Below, piece by piece: positions 38,109 to 47,698 of a DNA stretch of 64,000 nucleotides. Source of the stretch: Mayamaea pseudoterrestris (Eukaryota > Bacillariophyta > Bacillariophyceae > Sellaphorales > Sellaphoraceae); the NCBI GenBank assembly GCA_027923505.1, contig BROI01000017.1, positions 310,001 through 374,000 on the forward strand, written 5' to 3'. The notes beneath the pieces are model-generated. The model did no database searches and had not been told where the DNA came from. It was given only the letters and a program-made list of their open reading frames with translations. Position 1 is the first letter of the stretch; each line of letters starts with the position of its first letter. The position numbers were made by a program, and so were the translations under genes.

Positions 38109-38498
38109 TGAAAGATGCAAACGGATTCTAGATCTTTTGGTGGGCAAAATCTATGGCACTATGGAGCTGGAGCTTGGACGCCTATCCTCTCAACTAGTTT
38201 ATTTAGGCTAGGTGAACATGCATCAAATACGCTTTTTTAATCGCAAGTATGTTCCTGAGTATAGCTAGCAAAGGTACCGTTGCATTGTTGTACGACTACC
38301 GGTGGTTGTTATATCTCAAAGTCCTACTACTACGACGTAGTACGACTTATGTCAATGTCACAGTGAATACCGGTCCGACATTTCTTGATCCTTGACAACC
38401 ACCACTCGAAACGATGAAGGGCACAATGGATATGATCATCTTTTCCTTCACAGCCTTCGACATATAGACAACTTTGATATCACTCGTCGGTACCTACA
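38109..38498. other. Intergenic region 5' of ELP3
   Basis: 390 bp, no gene. Contains ACCGGT at 38298-38303, TACCGGT at 38368-38374 and several GTACGA/TACGAC elements around 38290-38345, plus GGTACC close to the ATG. Confidence 0.45.
38298..38374. promoter_or_regulatory. Repeated TACCGGT / GTACGAC elements upstream of ELP3
   Basis: Two ACCGGT cores and at least two GTACGAC elements within 90 bp, 125-200 bp before the ELP3 ATG. The same motifs occur in other promoter regions of this window; function is inferred only from recurrence. Confidence 0.3.
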
Positions 38499-40148
38499 AT
38501 GTCGTCACAGGCGCTCTCTCAGACTCACTCCAGCAAGTCGCAGTACGCATTGTGCATCGCTCACGTTGTCAATGAACTCATTCAATCCTACGAATCTGGC
38601 GCGACGCTCAACTTGACGACTCTAAAAACGCAAGCCGCCCGCAAGTTCAAACTCAAGGGAATTCCCAAAATGAGTGACATTCTCCAGGGACTTCCGATTG
38701 AGTATCGCGCCAAACTATGGCCGTACCTCCAAACGAAACCAGTCCGCACGGCGAGTGGCGTGGCCGTGGTGGCCGTCATGACCAAACCGCACCGCTGTCC
38801 GCACATTGCCTACACTGGAAACGTTTGCGTCTACTGCCCCGGTGGACCGGACAGTGACTTTGAGTATTCCACGCAGGCGTACACTGGTTACGAGCCAACC
38901 TCCATGCGAGCCATTCGAGCGAGATACGATCCGTACAGTCAAGTGCGGGGTCGGGTGGCGCAGCTGCGTGCGATTGGACACAATGTCGACAAGGTTGAGT
39001 TCATTGTCATGGGAGGAACATTCTTGAGTCTTGATAAGGAATACAAGGACTTTTTCATTCGCAACTTGCACGATGCCTTGTCGGGTTATCATAGTCAGAG
39101 TGTGGAGGAATCGATTCGATACTCGGAGCAGGCTGTCACCAAGTGCATTGGAATTACGATTGAAACAAGACCAGACTATTGCTTGAAGCCGCACTTGGAG
39201 GAAATGCTGCAGTATGGATGCACGCGCATTGAGATTGGCGTGCAAAGCATTTACGAGTCGGTGGCGCGAGAGACGAATCGGGGACATACTGTGGCGGCGG
39301 TGTCGCATTCGTTCCACTTGGCCAAGGATTGCGGATTCAAGGTGGTGACGCACATGATGCCTGACTTGCCCAACATGGGTTACGAGCGAGACTTGGAAGG
39401 CTTCAAGGAGTACTTTGAGAACCCCGCCTTTCGAAGTGATGGTATGAAGCTGTATCCAACACTTGTTATTCGAGGTACTGGCTTGTATGAGCTATGGAAG
39501 ACGAATCGATACCAAAATTATACACCGGACCAGTTGGTGGAGCTGACGGCGCAAGTTTTGAGCCTAGTTCCACCCTGGACGCGACTGTACCGCATTCAAC
39601 GTGACATTCCCATGCCGCTCGTCTCATCTGGTGTGGAACACGGTAACCTACGTGAGCTGGCATTAGCCAGAATGCGTGAGTTGGATCTGCCGTGCCTTGA
39701 CATTCGTACGCGAGAGGTTGGTATGAAACAAATCCATGCCTCCGTGACTCCCAATCAAGTGGAGCTTGTACGACGAGACTACGTGGCTAACGGTGGCTGG
39801 GAGACGTTTCTGAGTTACGAAGACCCGACGCAAGACATTTTAATTGGCCTTCTTCGGCTGCGCAAGGTTTCGGACGCTGCGTGGCTCAAGGAAATTACGG
39901 AGCGTCCGTCAAGCATCATTCGCGAGCTGCACGTTTACGGATCCGCTGTTGCCGTTTCCACAAGAGATCCAACTCGATTTCAGCACCAAGGTTTTGGTAT
40001 ATTGTTAATGGAAGAGGCGGAGCGCATTGCTCGAGAAGAACATTTATCTGAAAAGTTACTTGTCATTAGCGGTGTAGGAACTCGCCACTACTATCGAAAG
40101 TTGGGATTTCAGCTTGATGGAACTTACATGAGCAAACTGTTGGTGTGA
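38499..40148 (+). CDS. ELP3: Elongator complex catalytic subunit ELP3 (tRNA U34 modification)
   Basis: Single exon, 549 residues, ATG at 38499; the length matches eukaryotic ELP3. The radical SAM domain carries the three cluster cysteines in [19 protein letters not shown] (Cx9CxxC), followed by [50 protein letters not shown] and [14 protein letters not shown]. The GNAT acetyl-CoA-binding half ends with [20 protein letters not shown] and [17 protein letters not shown], then [12 protein letters not shown]3 uses acetyl-CoA and S-adenosylmethionine to make the carboxymethyl group of wobble uridines. All key motifs are intact. The extreme N-terminus is short and has no organelle signal. Confidence 0.97.
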   Translation: MSSQALSQTHSSKSQYALCIAHVVNELIQSYESGATLNLTTLKTQAARKFKLKGIPKMSDILQGLPIEYRAKLWPYLQTKPVRTASGVAVVAVMTKPHRCPHIAYTGNVCVYCPGGPDSDFEYSTQAYTGYEPTSMRAIRARYDPYSQVRGRVAQLRAIGHNVDKVEFIVMGGTFLSLDKEYKDFFIRNLHDALSGYHSQSVEESIRYSEQAVTKCIGITIETRPDYCLKPHLEEMLQYGCTRIEIGVQSIYESVARETNRGHTVAAVSHSFHLAKDCGFKVVTHMMPDLPNMGYERDLEGFKEYFENPAFRSDGMKLYPTLVIRGTGLYELWKTNRYQNYTPDQLVELTAQVLSLVPPWTRLYRIQRDIPMPLVSSGVEHGNLRELALARMRELDLPCLDIRTREVGMKQIHASVTPNQVELVRRDYVANGGWETFLSYEDPTQDILIGLLRLRKVSDAAWLKEITERPSSIIRELHVYGSAVAVSTRDPTRFQHQGFGILLMEEAERIAREEHLSEKLLVISGVGTRHYYRKLGFQLDGTYMSKLLV

Positions 40149-40292
40149 CGAAGTGCTTTTATAGTCGTTTTTGGCTAAAGAGCAATGAAGTTCTTCTTCT
40201 TAAATTTTGCGTTAAAATTTACATACAAATTACAACGGCTCGATAGCGTCGGTAGCCGGACTGGACTATAAGGGAGACCAAGCCACGCGGAC

Positions 40293-42827
40293 TTAATCGT
40301 CAAATATTGACTTCATCAACTCTAAAATCTCCTTCGTTTCAGCGTCCAGCGGATTCGCCATTTCTTCCATGGTTGCGCCAAATGTCTGGTCGAATTCTTT
40401 TTTAATGTTTGCCAGATCGTCCTTACTAAAAGCCCCCGAGTCTTTCAGTTGCTTCGCACCCAAGAGCATTTGCTTGACCTTGTCAAGATCATAATTTCCA
40501 TCCTCTAGGTTTAAACCGTCCACTCCAGCCATGCTGCCCATGCTCGCCATCATTTCTTCCATGCCTTCCATCTTCTCGCCATTCTTCATCATCTCCATCA
40601 TATTTTTTTGGACGGCAGACATCATAAGGCCTTCTGCCTTCTTATCGCTAATTTTGAAAATGTCCTGCAGGGACTGCAGTCGAGAATCGAAATCGTCTTT
40701 TGGGTTTGACATCATGGAACCAGCATACGCGCTGTACAAGCTTTCAAGCTTGCCTCTGCCAAGATCGCCCTCATACGTGACCGGAGCAATAACCACGCCA
40801 TCAGCCACAGCGTCATACATGGAAGCCGCATGCATAATGAACTGAATGGCCACATCCAAAGCTTCCACCTGGACCTTTGTGTCCTTTTCCTTTAACGTTA
40901 CAGCGGCAAGGTCAATTATGTTGATTAGCATGCAATTAACGACATTGGCAAAAATTTCGGCCGATGATACCAGGTCGAGATCTGCTTTTTCGCGAGCATT
41001 AATAAGCTTTTGCTTCGCACTTTCTAGATCGAATTCAGGCATGGGCATGTCGCCTGGAAGCGCTTGCACGCGCGGAAATCGGCCTGGAGCTCCAAACGTT
41101 AGCAATTTTGCCAGTAGCGTTGCAAACTCTGGGGCCTCCGCATCCGGTGCAACAAGAACCGCAATATCCGTCTCTCGTCCAGTCTTGTTTCTGTTAAAGA
41201 CATTTTTCAAACCAAGACGTTTCTTTTTCGGCGCTGGTTCCAGCGGTAACTTTACTGGCGCCGGGCTCGGTGCTGGTGCCGATGCTGCTTTTGGAGACGG
41301 CTTCGAGCCATTAAAAATATCCAAGTCCCATTCCTCGTCGTCAACATCCATCATGGATGTTGAGGTTTTTGGACGCTTCGTCTCCGTTCCAGATGCATCT
41401 CCCATAATGAGTCGAAACTGGCGTTGTCGTTCCTCCTCCTCGCGAGCGGCTTTGTCTCGGTACACTTTGAACGCCAATCCTCCACCACCAATGGCGACAA
41501 AGGCTGCAGCGGCTGGCAGTGCCTTTTTGACCAAATGGTCTTTGCTTATATTGGGTCTAAAAGTCAAAGCTGCTCTCTTAGCTTTAGGAGCCACCGTTTT
41601 AGACACTGACTTGGCGGCATTAACAGCTTGTTGCTTCGTTTCTTCCAGCTTGCTGGCAGCTTGATGCATCTTCTGGTCAGCTTTTGTGGCAACTTTTCGT
41701 TTCTTCTGGTTAAGTTTGGCAACCTTTGGCTTTGCTTGCTGAACTTTAGCGACAAGCTTGCGTTGAGACTTGGACTTTGGGTTTTGTTCCTTGACACTCG
41801 TCTCTCCATTCTTGGGTGGAATTACCTGCCCGTACTCTTCCAAATTTGCCTCAAACTGCGCCGCCATTTGGGCAGCACGTTCCGTCGGAATTTCTAGTAT
41901 GCAAATTGTGTTATCCTGGTGCGTGGAAAAGTACTCGAGTGGATCTATTCCACGATTGCGCATGTCCTTGGCAATGAGCGCAATAATCTTTCGATTGTTT
42001 CGAAGCCGATACGCTTGAGACTGCTTCGAGTTCCTCGACTGCAAAACGTTTTCTACGTTGAAAGGAGTTCCTGCAACCTCGCCAAGATCAACACCTTCCT
42101 TGTAAAAGGTAGTTTGTCGCTGTCCCTCCATGTCGACGTACGGATCAATGCCTTGCTCCAGTAGATTGCGTTTCAGCTGCTCCAAACCTTGTGCCATTTG
42201 TTCCGCCTTTTTGATTTGCTGCTGCTTATATTCCTGTTCAAACTTGACGCGAGCGCCTTCTCCCTCGGTGGCTTCAATCTCGCGACACTTTTTCGCAAAC
42301 GCCCGAAGTTCATCTTGCTGCACCTTGACTTGACTACGCTTGTATTCCGACATGGCCTCAACAATGGGGTCTCTACTTTCGCCCTTGGGCATGACCATGA
42401 CGGGAGCGGATGCGTGGGCAGGCTGCGGTCGCATGGTGCTCATGGTTACCGCCAAGAACAGTGAGAGTGCAAACGAGAGTTTCATGCAAGCTCGAACGAC
42501 GGACTGGAGTAAGACGGAGGTCCGTTGGAACTTGCGGCTGAGATACCGGCGAATCGCCGATCGCTTTGATCTATCATTATGTTCCGGTAAATTGAAGAGT
42601 CGAGAAGCTTGGAAGACAGTCGAATGGTGATGGAATGATCGTGATGGACTCACTGTCAAACTTGCACCAAAACGTGAATTTGTCGACGAAACGCGCGTTG
42701 ATGGAGCTAGCGAGACCGGTCGCTGTAGACCGGAAAGCTGCTGGAAGGCTTGTACGCCTTTGCCAAGCAGCAATAAAGCGACTACTAGTAGACGACGCAT
42801 CATTCTGTGAACCATCATTTTCGCCAT
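40293..42827 (-). CDS. Large plastid (thylakoid-associated) protein of unknown function with Met-rich C-terminus
   Basis: Single exon, 844 residues, ATG at 42827. A signal peptide LLVVALLLLGKGVQA|FQQ gives the complex-plastid pattern, followed by a Ser/Arg-rich transit region. A second hydrophobic segment ends QPAHA|SAP near residue 140, resembling a thylakoid signal. Charged helices follow (residues ~160-400, with Lys-rich KPKVAKLNQKKRKVATK), then one likely membrane span (KKALPAAAAFVAIGGGGLAF, ~residue 440). Residues ~560-760 form an ordered domain (EKADLDLVSSAEIFANVVNC; LDVAIQFIMHAASMYDAV). The tail is Met-rich (MMEMMKNGEKMEGMEEMM). No known family. Its two-step targeting resembles that of the protein at 36390-38108. 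Confidence 0.75.
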   Translation of the reverse strand: MAKMMVHRMMRRLLVVALLLLGKGVQAFQQLSGLQRPVSLAPSTRVSSTNSRFGASLTVSPSRSFHHHSTVFQASRLFNLPEHNDRSKRSAIRRYLSRKFQRTSVLLQSVVRACMKLSFALSLFLAVTMSTMRPQPAHASAPVMVMPKGESRDPIVEAMSEYKRSQVKVQQDELRAFAKKCREIEATEGEGARVKFEQEYKQQQIKKAEQMAQGLEQLKRNLLEQGIDPYVDMEGQRQTTFYKEGVDLGEVAGTPFNVENVLQSRNSKQSQAYRLRNNRKIIALIAKDMRNRGIDPLEYFSTHQDNTICILEIPTERAAQMAAQFEANLEEYGQVIPPKNGETSVKEQNPKSKSQRKLVAKVQQAKPKVAKLNQKKRKVATKADQKMHQAASKLEETKQQAVNAAKSVSKTVAPKAKRAALTFRPNISKDHLVKKALPAAAAFVAIGGGGLAFKVYRDKAAREEEERQRQFRLIMGDASGTETKRPKTSTSMMDVDDEEWDLDIFNGSKPSPKAASAPAPSPAPVKLPLEPAPKKKRLGLKNVFNRNKTGRETDIAVLVAPDAEAPEFATLLAKLLTFGAPGRFPRVQALPGDMPMPEFDLESAKQKLINAREKADLDLVSSAEIFANVVNCMLINIIDLAAVTLKEKDTKVQVEALDVAIQFIMHAASMYDAVADGVVIAPVTYEGDLGRGKLESLYSAYAGSMMSNPKDDFDSRLQSLQDIFKISDKKAEGLMMSAVQKNMMEMMKNGEKMEGMEEMMASMGSMAGVDGLNLEDGNYDLDKVKQMLLGAKQLKDSGAFSKDDLANIKKEFDQTFGATMEEMANPLDAETKEILELMKSIFDD

Positions 42828-43145
42828 GGTCGCATCGCAGCGTGCGGTCGTCCCTCATCGAAATCCGATCTATTGGTCTGGCCGTCAACCGCAATGTACG
42901 TCATCATGGCAGGCTGGCGCGCAGACATTTTCGGACGCCGAAAAATTCGACGGAAATGACTGCGGTCATCATCACGAGCACCTCTCCGCGCTCCTCGAAG
43001 GATGGATCGGACGACCACCTTTTTCTCAGTCAATATCATATAGTATCTAGATCATTAGCAGTGTGTGTGAGCCGGGCTTGTCAAAAAGATAGTGATTCAT
43101 CAGCTCGACTTCAAGAGGTGCAGCTGTGAATCGGGAGCATTCATC
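42828..43145. other. Divergent intergenic region (plastid protein / PP2C-CNBD gene)
   Basis: 318 bp between divergent start codons; no gene and no motif I can name. Confidence 0.45.
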
Positions 43146-45662
43146 ATGTTCAAGAAACTCTTCAACAAGAACAAGAACAAGCTGGGCGGGTCGGCGTCAA
43201 ACTTGGCCGAAGGCGACGGCTCGGAAGCGGGCTTGCTGGACGAACGCTCGGATCGAAACTTTGAACCTGAAAAGACAGCTCCGGCGCTAAAGAAAAAGGC
43301 GGCAGCTCCCGCCAAACCAGCAAAGGCTGCAGCAGCACCGTCGAAATCAAGCAGCAGCAAGCAAGCTCCACCGGCTCCAGCGCCACAAGGTTTGCCTGAC
43401 GCGGGAACTCCGATTAATAGAGCAAAGGATCGGACGGATGCCATTGACAAAGCACGGACTGTGCAGGTATGTTGGGATTCTCTCCGATTCTGTTGTGATT
43501 GCTCGACGAAGTCATTTGTCAGTCTCACATTCGCTAAATGTTTATTCTCGCACCGCAGGTTGGTGGCATTAAATTGACCTACGCATACATTTCATTGCGG
43601 GGATTTTATCCTGATGATCCATTCAAAAATAATCAAGACGCTTACGCCGTCAAACAAGGCGTTGGCAAGGACAAGAACAACATGCTCTTTTCGGTATTCG
43701 ACGGACACGGCAAGGATGGTGATGGATGTGCCATTTACGCCAAGAAACAGTTGCCCGTCAATCTAGCTCATCACTTGGATCGAGCCAAGCCTAAAAAGGG
43801 AACCAAGGACATTAGCAAGGATCAAGTGCAGCAGGCACTGCACCGCGCTCATCTCGATACCAACAAGGGTCTGCACAAGAATCCCAACGTTGATGACACA
43901 CTTTCGGGAACGACTGCCATTTCCATGTATTTCCACGGCAACCGCAATCGCATCACCGTGTCGAACGTTGGTGACTCGCGCGCCATTCTGGGACAGGAGG
44001 TGGCCGGTTCCAATCGACGCGAAGGACCTCGCGCGCTCAAGGCGTTGGCGCTGTCGAGGGATCAAACACCCTACCGCAAGGACGAAAAGGCTCGCGTGAA
44101 GCGGGCGGGTGCCCGCGTCTTGTCGTTGGATCAGCTGGAAGGGTTGGAGCCGATCATTGAAGGAGCTTCGGAGAATGACGAGTCATTGGAACTTGGCGAG
44201 GAATTGGATGAAGGCGGTGACCCTCCGCGCATTTGGGCGCAGAATGGCGATTATCCCGGAACGGCCTTTACGCGATCCATTGGAGACTCGGTCGCCGAGG
44301 ATCTTGGAGTGTTTGCCGAGCCAGAAATGTTGACGCGTGAGGTCTTGCCCGAGGACAAGATACTGATTATTGCATCGGACGGTGTGTACGAGTTTCTTAC
44401 CAACCAGAGCGTGATTGATATTTGCGCCAAGTTTGCTGATCCGCTAGAGGCTTGTCGGGCCGTTGTGGCGGAAGCGTATGAGTTGTGGCTGCAGTATGAG
44501 CTTCGTACCGATGACATTACCATTATTTGCATGTTTGTGGATGAAGTCAAGGGAGGAAGCCGGCGAAGTCTTGGTGACGAGTCGGAGGGATTTTCGACCA
44601 TTCCTGCTCCCATACTTGGAGGCCTGCAATCGGATGACGACATTGATGCTCAAATTCTTACAGAGGGCGCGCGACCTGTCCGAAAGCATGTCTCGAAGAA
44701 GACATCAAAGGCTCTCGAGAAGATGCGTGAGCAAGGCAAGAAGATGGACATGTACGAAGGCGACGAGGACTTTGACTGGAAAAAGCACGCGACAAAGAAA
44801 ACCGCAGAAGAAAAGGCTTCCATTGCGGAAGCCATCAAAGCGTCTGTCATGTTCCGCAATACGAGCGATGAGCAGCGCGAGATGATCTTTGCATGCATGG
44901 AATCTGTCCACGTCAAGGCTGGCACCTGGGTCATTCGACAGGGCAGTGTTGGAGATCGCTTCTACATTTGCGACGAGGGGCAGTTCGAGGTTCGAATTCT
45001 ACCGGACGGTCAGGAGGATCCGACTGGACATGGCGGTCACATTGTGCACGTTTACGATGGCTCGCGGGCGAGGAATTCGCACCCTAGTTTTGGAGAATTG
45101 GCGCTGGTACGTTGTGTGCGGCTTATGGTTGCATGTATCTGTTGCCAGACCGAATTCTGAACATCTTATTCTTTCAACACAGGTCCATAGCATGCCACGT
45201 TCCGCCTCGGTAGTTGCCAAGACGGATGGTCACCTTTGGGCTTTGCACCGAGCCGCTTTTCGCCAAGTGCTCGTCGAGGCCCAGGACCACCGCAAGGAAC
45301 TAAAGAAGGTGCTTGGCAATATCCCATATTTCCAGTATCTGGACTCGGACGCCATTAACAAGCTGGCCACAATCATGGACGAAGTCACCTTTGGTCGTGG
45401 TGAAACCATTACCGAGCAAGGTCGCAAGGGCGAATGCATGCATGTGATTGCCTCTGGTTCATGCTACGGCGTCCAAACGCACGGAAGCGACACGAAGCGA
45501 GTCAACTACAAGACTGGTAGCTACTTTGGCGACGAAATCTTTTCGTCGGATCATGGCAAATACTCAAGAACGGTGGTGACGCTGCAGACTACTGTTTGTT
45601 GGCAGCTGGATCATGAAGTAATGAAGCAAACAATGGGTCCATTGCTCAAGCCTCCATCGTAA
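43146..45662 (+). CDS. PP2C protein phosphatase fused to two cyclic-nucleotide-binding domains
   Basis: Three exons: 43146-43466, 43559-45106 and 45183-45662, with introns at 43467-43558 (GTATGT...GCAG) and 45107-45182 (GTACGT...ACAG), 782 residues. The N-terminus is Lys/Asn-rich (MFKKLFNKNKNKLGG), then an Ala/Pro/Lys linker. Residues ~110-440 are a PP2C Ser/Thr phosphatase: VFDGHGKDGDG and ITVSNVGDSRAIL, TAFTRSIGDSVAEDLGV, IASDGVYEFLTNQSV, supplying the metal-binding aspartates. Two CNBDs follow: HVKAGTWVIRQGSVGDRFYI with SFGELAL/VHSMPRSASVV, and VTFGRGETITEQGRKGECMH with SYFGDEIFSSD. In the first domain the phosphate-binding pattern GELAL...PRSA is intact. A PP2C-CNBD chain with a C-terminal kinase exists in plants; here the chain stops after the second CNBD. 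It is probably a cAMP- or cGMP-controlled phosphatase. Confidence 0.93.
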
Positions 45663-45947
45663 TTGTAACAGTTGGTGCATGTAGTTGCAGAATAGCTTTG
45701 CAATGATTCGGATTGTATGCTAGTGTATGCAGCCGGATAAAATGTTGTTAACGGTTTTAGTTAGGTTATATGACTGTATAAAGAGGAATATAGAGATTGT
45801 GCGTATCGAGTCATAAAAGATTGCACCTGTATAATGAATGAATGGATGTTGAAAGGTGGACAGCAACGTGCGTTTACATCTTGCTGGCAAAGGTGAGCCA
45901 GCCATAGAAGAACGTCAAGCCTTTTAGAAACGAGCGTCACCCGACTT

Positions 45948-46367
45948 TTACGCCGACACCCGAGCTCCATTCGTTTCTCCATTTGCTTTGATGCGCTTCT
46001 TGTCGGACCACTGCGTCAAGAAGCGCAGAAACAAGAGCGAAAGAAGGAGACGAAGAAGTTCCGACAAGGCATTCGTCTGCGGCTTGACGGTATCGAAATC
46101 TACCGATCCTTCCAAAGAAGACTCATCCGATGCCATGGAATCTTCCTCGGCACTTGGTTTGAGGTCTGTATGGTCAATAGTCTTGGTAATGTCAGTCTTC
46201 AAGGTGGTGGTTGGAGATGGATTGGCGACTGGAACAGCTGCTGGCTTCGTTGTGGCTGCAAATGACTTGGGCTGAGCGGAAGGAACGCAGCACGAGAGCA
46301 GCTTGCTCCACGGTGTTCCGCCAGGTGGCAAAAGGTCAAAGCAGGGAGCCTGGCTAGGAGTCGACAT
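45948..46367 (-). CDS. Small hypothetical protein with a hydrophobic C-terminal segment
   Basis: Open frame of 139 codons, ATG at 46367, placed head-to-head with the TLDc gene (ATG 46620). A Cys/Pro-containing start (SQAPCFDLLPPGGTPW) precedes a Thr/Ser/Asp-rich middle. A Leu-rich hydrophobic stretch (LLRLLLSLLFLRFLTQW) near residues 106-122 could be a tail anchor, with a charged end. No family. Its composition looks coding, but support is limited to the frame and context. Confidence 0.5.
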   Translation of the reverse strand: MSTPSQAPCFDLLPPGGTPWSKLLSCCVPSAQPKSFAATTKPAAVPVANPSPTTTLKTDITKTIDHTDLKPSAEEDSMASDESSLEGSVDFDTVKPQTNALSELLRLLLSLLFLRFLTQWSDKKRIKANGETNGARVSA

Positions 46368-46619
46368 CGTGCTTGTATGATGGAAGAATGGGAAAGAAAG
46401 AAGAATGGTTCGAGTGGCTGTTCATTTGAAGGATTTCGTGTCGCAGACGCGGACGGCGCGGCAAAAAAGGGTTCGGTGGCATAAAGTCGGACCGGCACCG
46501 TTCATCCACGATCTTCTGGTTCAACGTCACCCCCTTTTGGCGATCTTTCATTTCGCGCCTCCGGCAATCCGATTCCGTCTGTAGACTTGATCACATATCA
46601 CATCGTTTCGACCAAAACC

Positions 46620-47612
46620 ATGGCAAAACAACCATCGAGGACGCTACAAATAGTAACGATACTTGTGTGCACATTAATAGATGTAACACATTCATTTGCT
46701 CCTTCTAATGCGCAGCAATGCCATGCATCATTACGGAGCTGCCAATGTCCGGTCAGCCCTGCTGCACCATGCTTCCCAGCCGCCACAACAATAATTTCAT
46801 CCACGCAACTGTACCTTTTCGACTTTTTCAAGCAGCAATCAGAAACTGAATCGTCAGAGATAAAAATTGAAACCATCGAAGACTCGACACAATCGCAACG
46901 AGCAGACGAACCAGATTTGGTGGAAAAGATCTTTGGTGTATTCTTTGGCAAGCCAGAGGCGAGTCCAATGGGTTTGAAGCGCTTTGGTCGATCGGACTTT
47001 CCGGAACAGTATCCGGCTACCGTTGATACATGGGCCGATCCTGTCGACGGAGACGACAAGGAAGTGGCCTTGCTGCGACCGTTGTTGAAGAATACCAATT
47101 TGGAACGACGACGCCTGAAACTCGCCTATAGTGCCAATGCGAATGGCTGGAACGCGGCGGCCTTTCATAAGGCGGTCGATAAAAAGGGACCGTCGCTTGT
47201 TGTTCTTACTACAACTTCAAATCAGTTAGTAGGCGGCTACAATCCAAAAGGCTGGGTCAGCTACGGAGAAGCGCGAGGTTCGATTGCAGCATTTTTGTTC
47301 GTCAAAAACGCCGACGGATCATTCACCAAACTCCGCAAAGTCGGCGGCCCAAGCTTGGCGCAGCTCGACTATCCAGAGAGTGGCCCAATGTTCGGAGCCG
47401 ACTCTCTCATTGTACCACTTGCCGGTGACAATCCGAAATTGGCGCGAAGCAAGCTCGGGAGCTACTACGAGCGCTTTGCGGACGGATGCAACTCGGTGTT
47501 TGGAGCCAAGCAGGCGTCGGCGCCGCTGCGTGAATTCAAAGTATACCAAGGTGTCTATGGCGAAGGGGAGTTTGTTCCGTTCACTGATGCAGAACCATTT
47601 GCCTTGTACTAG
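46620..47612 (+). CDS. Plastid-targeted TLDc-domain protein
   Basis: Single exon, 330 residues from the ATG at 46620. The signal peptide ends IDVTHS|FAPS, a textbook complex-plastid cleavage motif. Residues ~165-325 resemble a TLDc domain: RLKLAYSANANGWNAAAFHK, SLVVLTTTSNQLVGGYNPKG, WVSYGEARGSIAAFLFVKNA, ending EFKVYQGVYGEGEFVPF. TLDc proteins are linked to oxidative-stress resistance and V-ATPase regulation in animals and yeast; a plastid role is not established. There is a lysine- and acid-rich spacer (~90-130). An AATAAA lies ~30 bp past the stop, in the 86-bp gap before the converging phospholipase D gene. Confidence 0.82.
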   Translation: MAKQPSRTLQIVTILVCTLIDVTHSFAPSNAQQCHASLRSCQCPVSPAAPCFPAATTIISSTQLYLFDFFKQQSETESSEIKIETIEDSTQSQRADEPDLVEKIFGVFFGKPEASPMGLKRFGRSDFPEQYPATVDTWADPVDGDDKEVALLRPLLKNTNLERRRLKLAYSANANGWNAAAFHKAVDKKGPSLVVLTTTSNQLVGGYNPKGWVSYGEARGSIAAFLFVKNADGSFTKLRKVGGPSLAQLDYPESGPMFGADSLIVPLAGDNPKLARSKLGSYYERFADGCNSVFGAKQASAPLREFKVYQGVYGEGEFVPFTDAEPFALY

Positions 47613-47698
47613 TGCCAATGGCGACGAACATCTAGAGCAAACCAATAAACCAAACAAGAATTATTTAATGCATATTAATACCCTGTCATAGCAGCGCT

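Noticed and set aside
40531-41664. Long antisense frames opposite the 844-residue plastid protein
   Set aside because: They are shadows of the minus-strand gene, which has a clear signal peptide and ordered domains.
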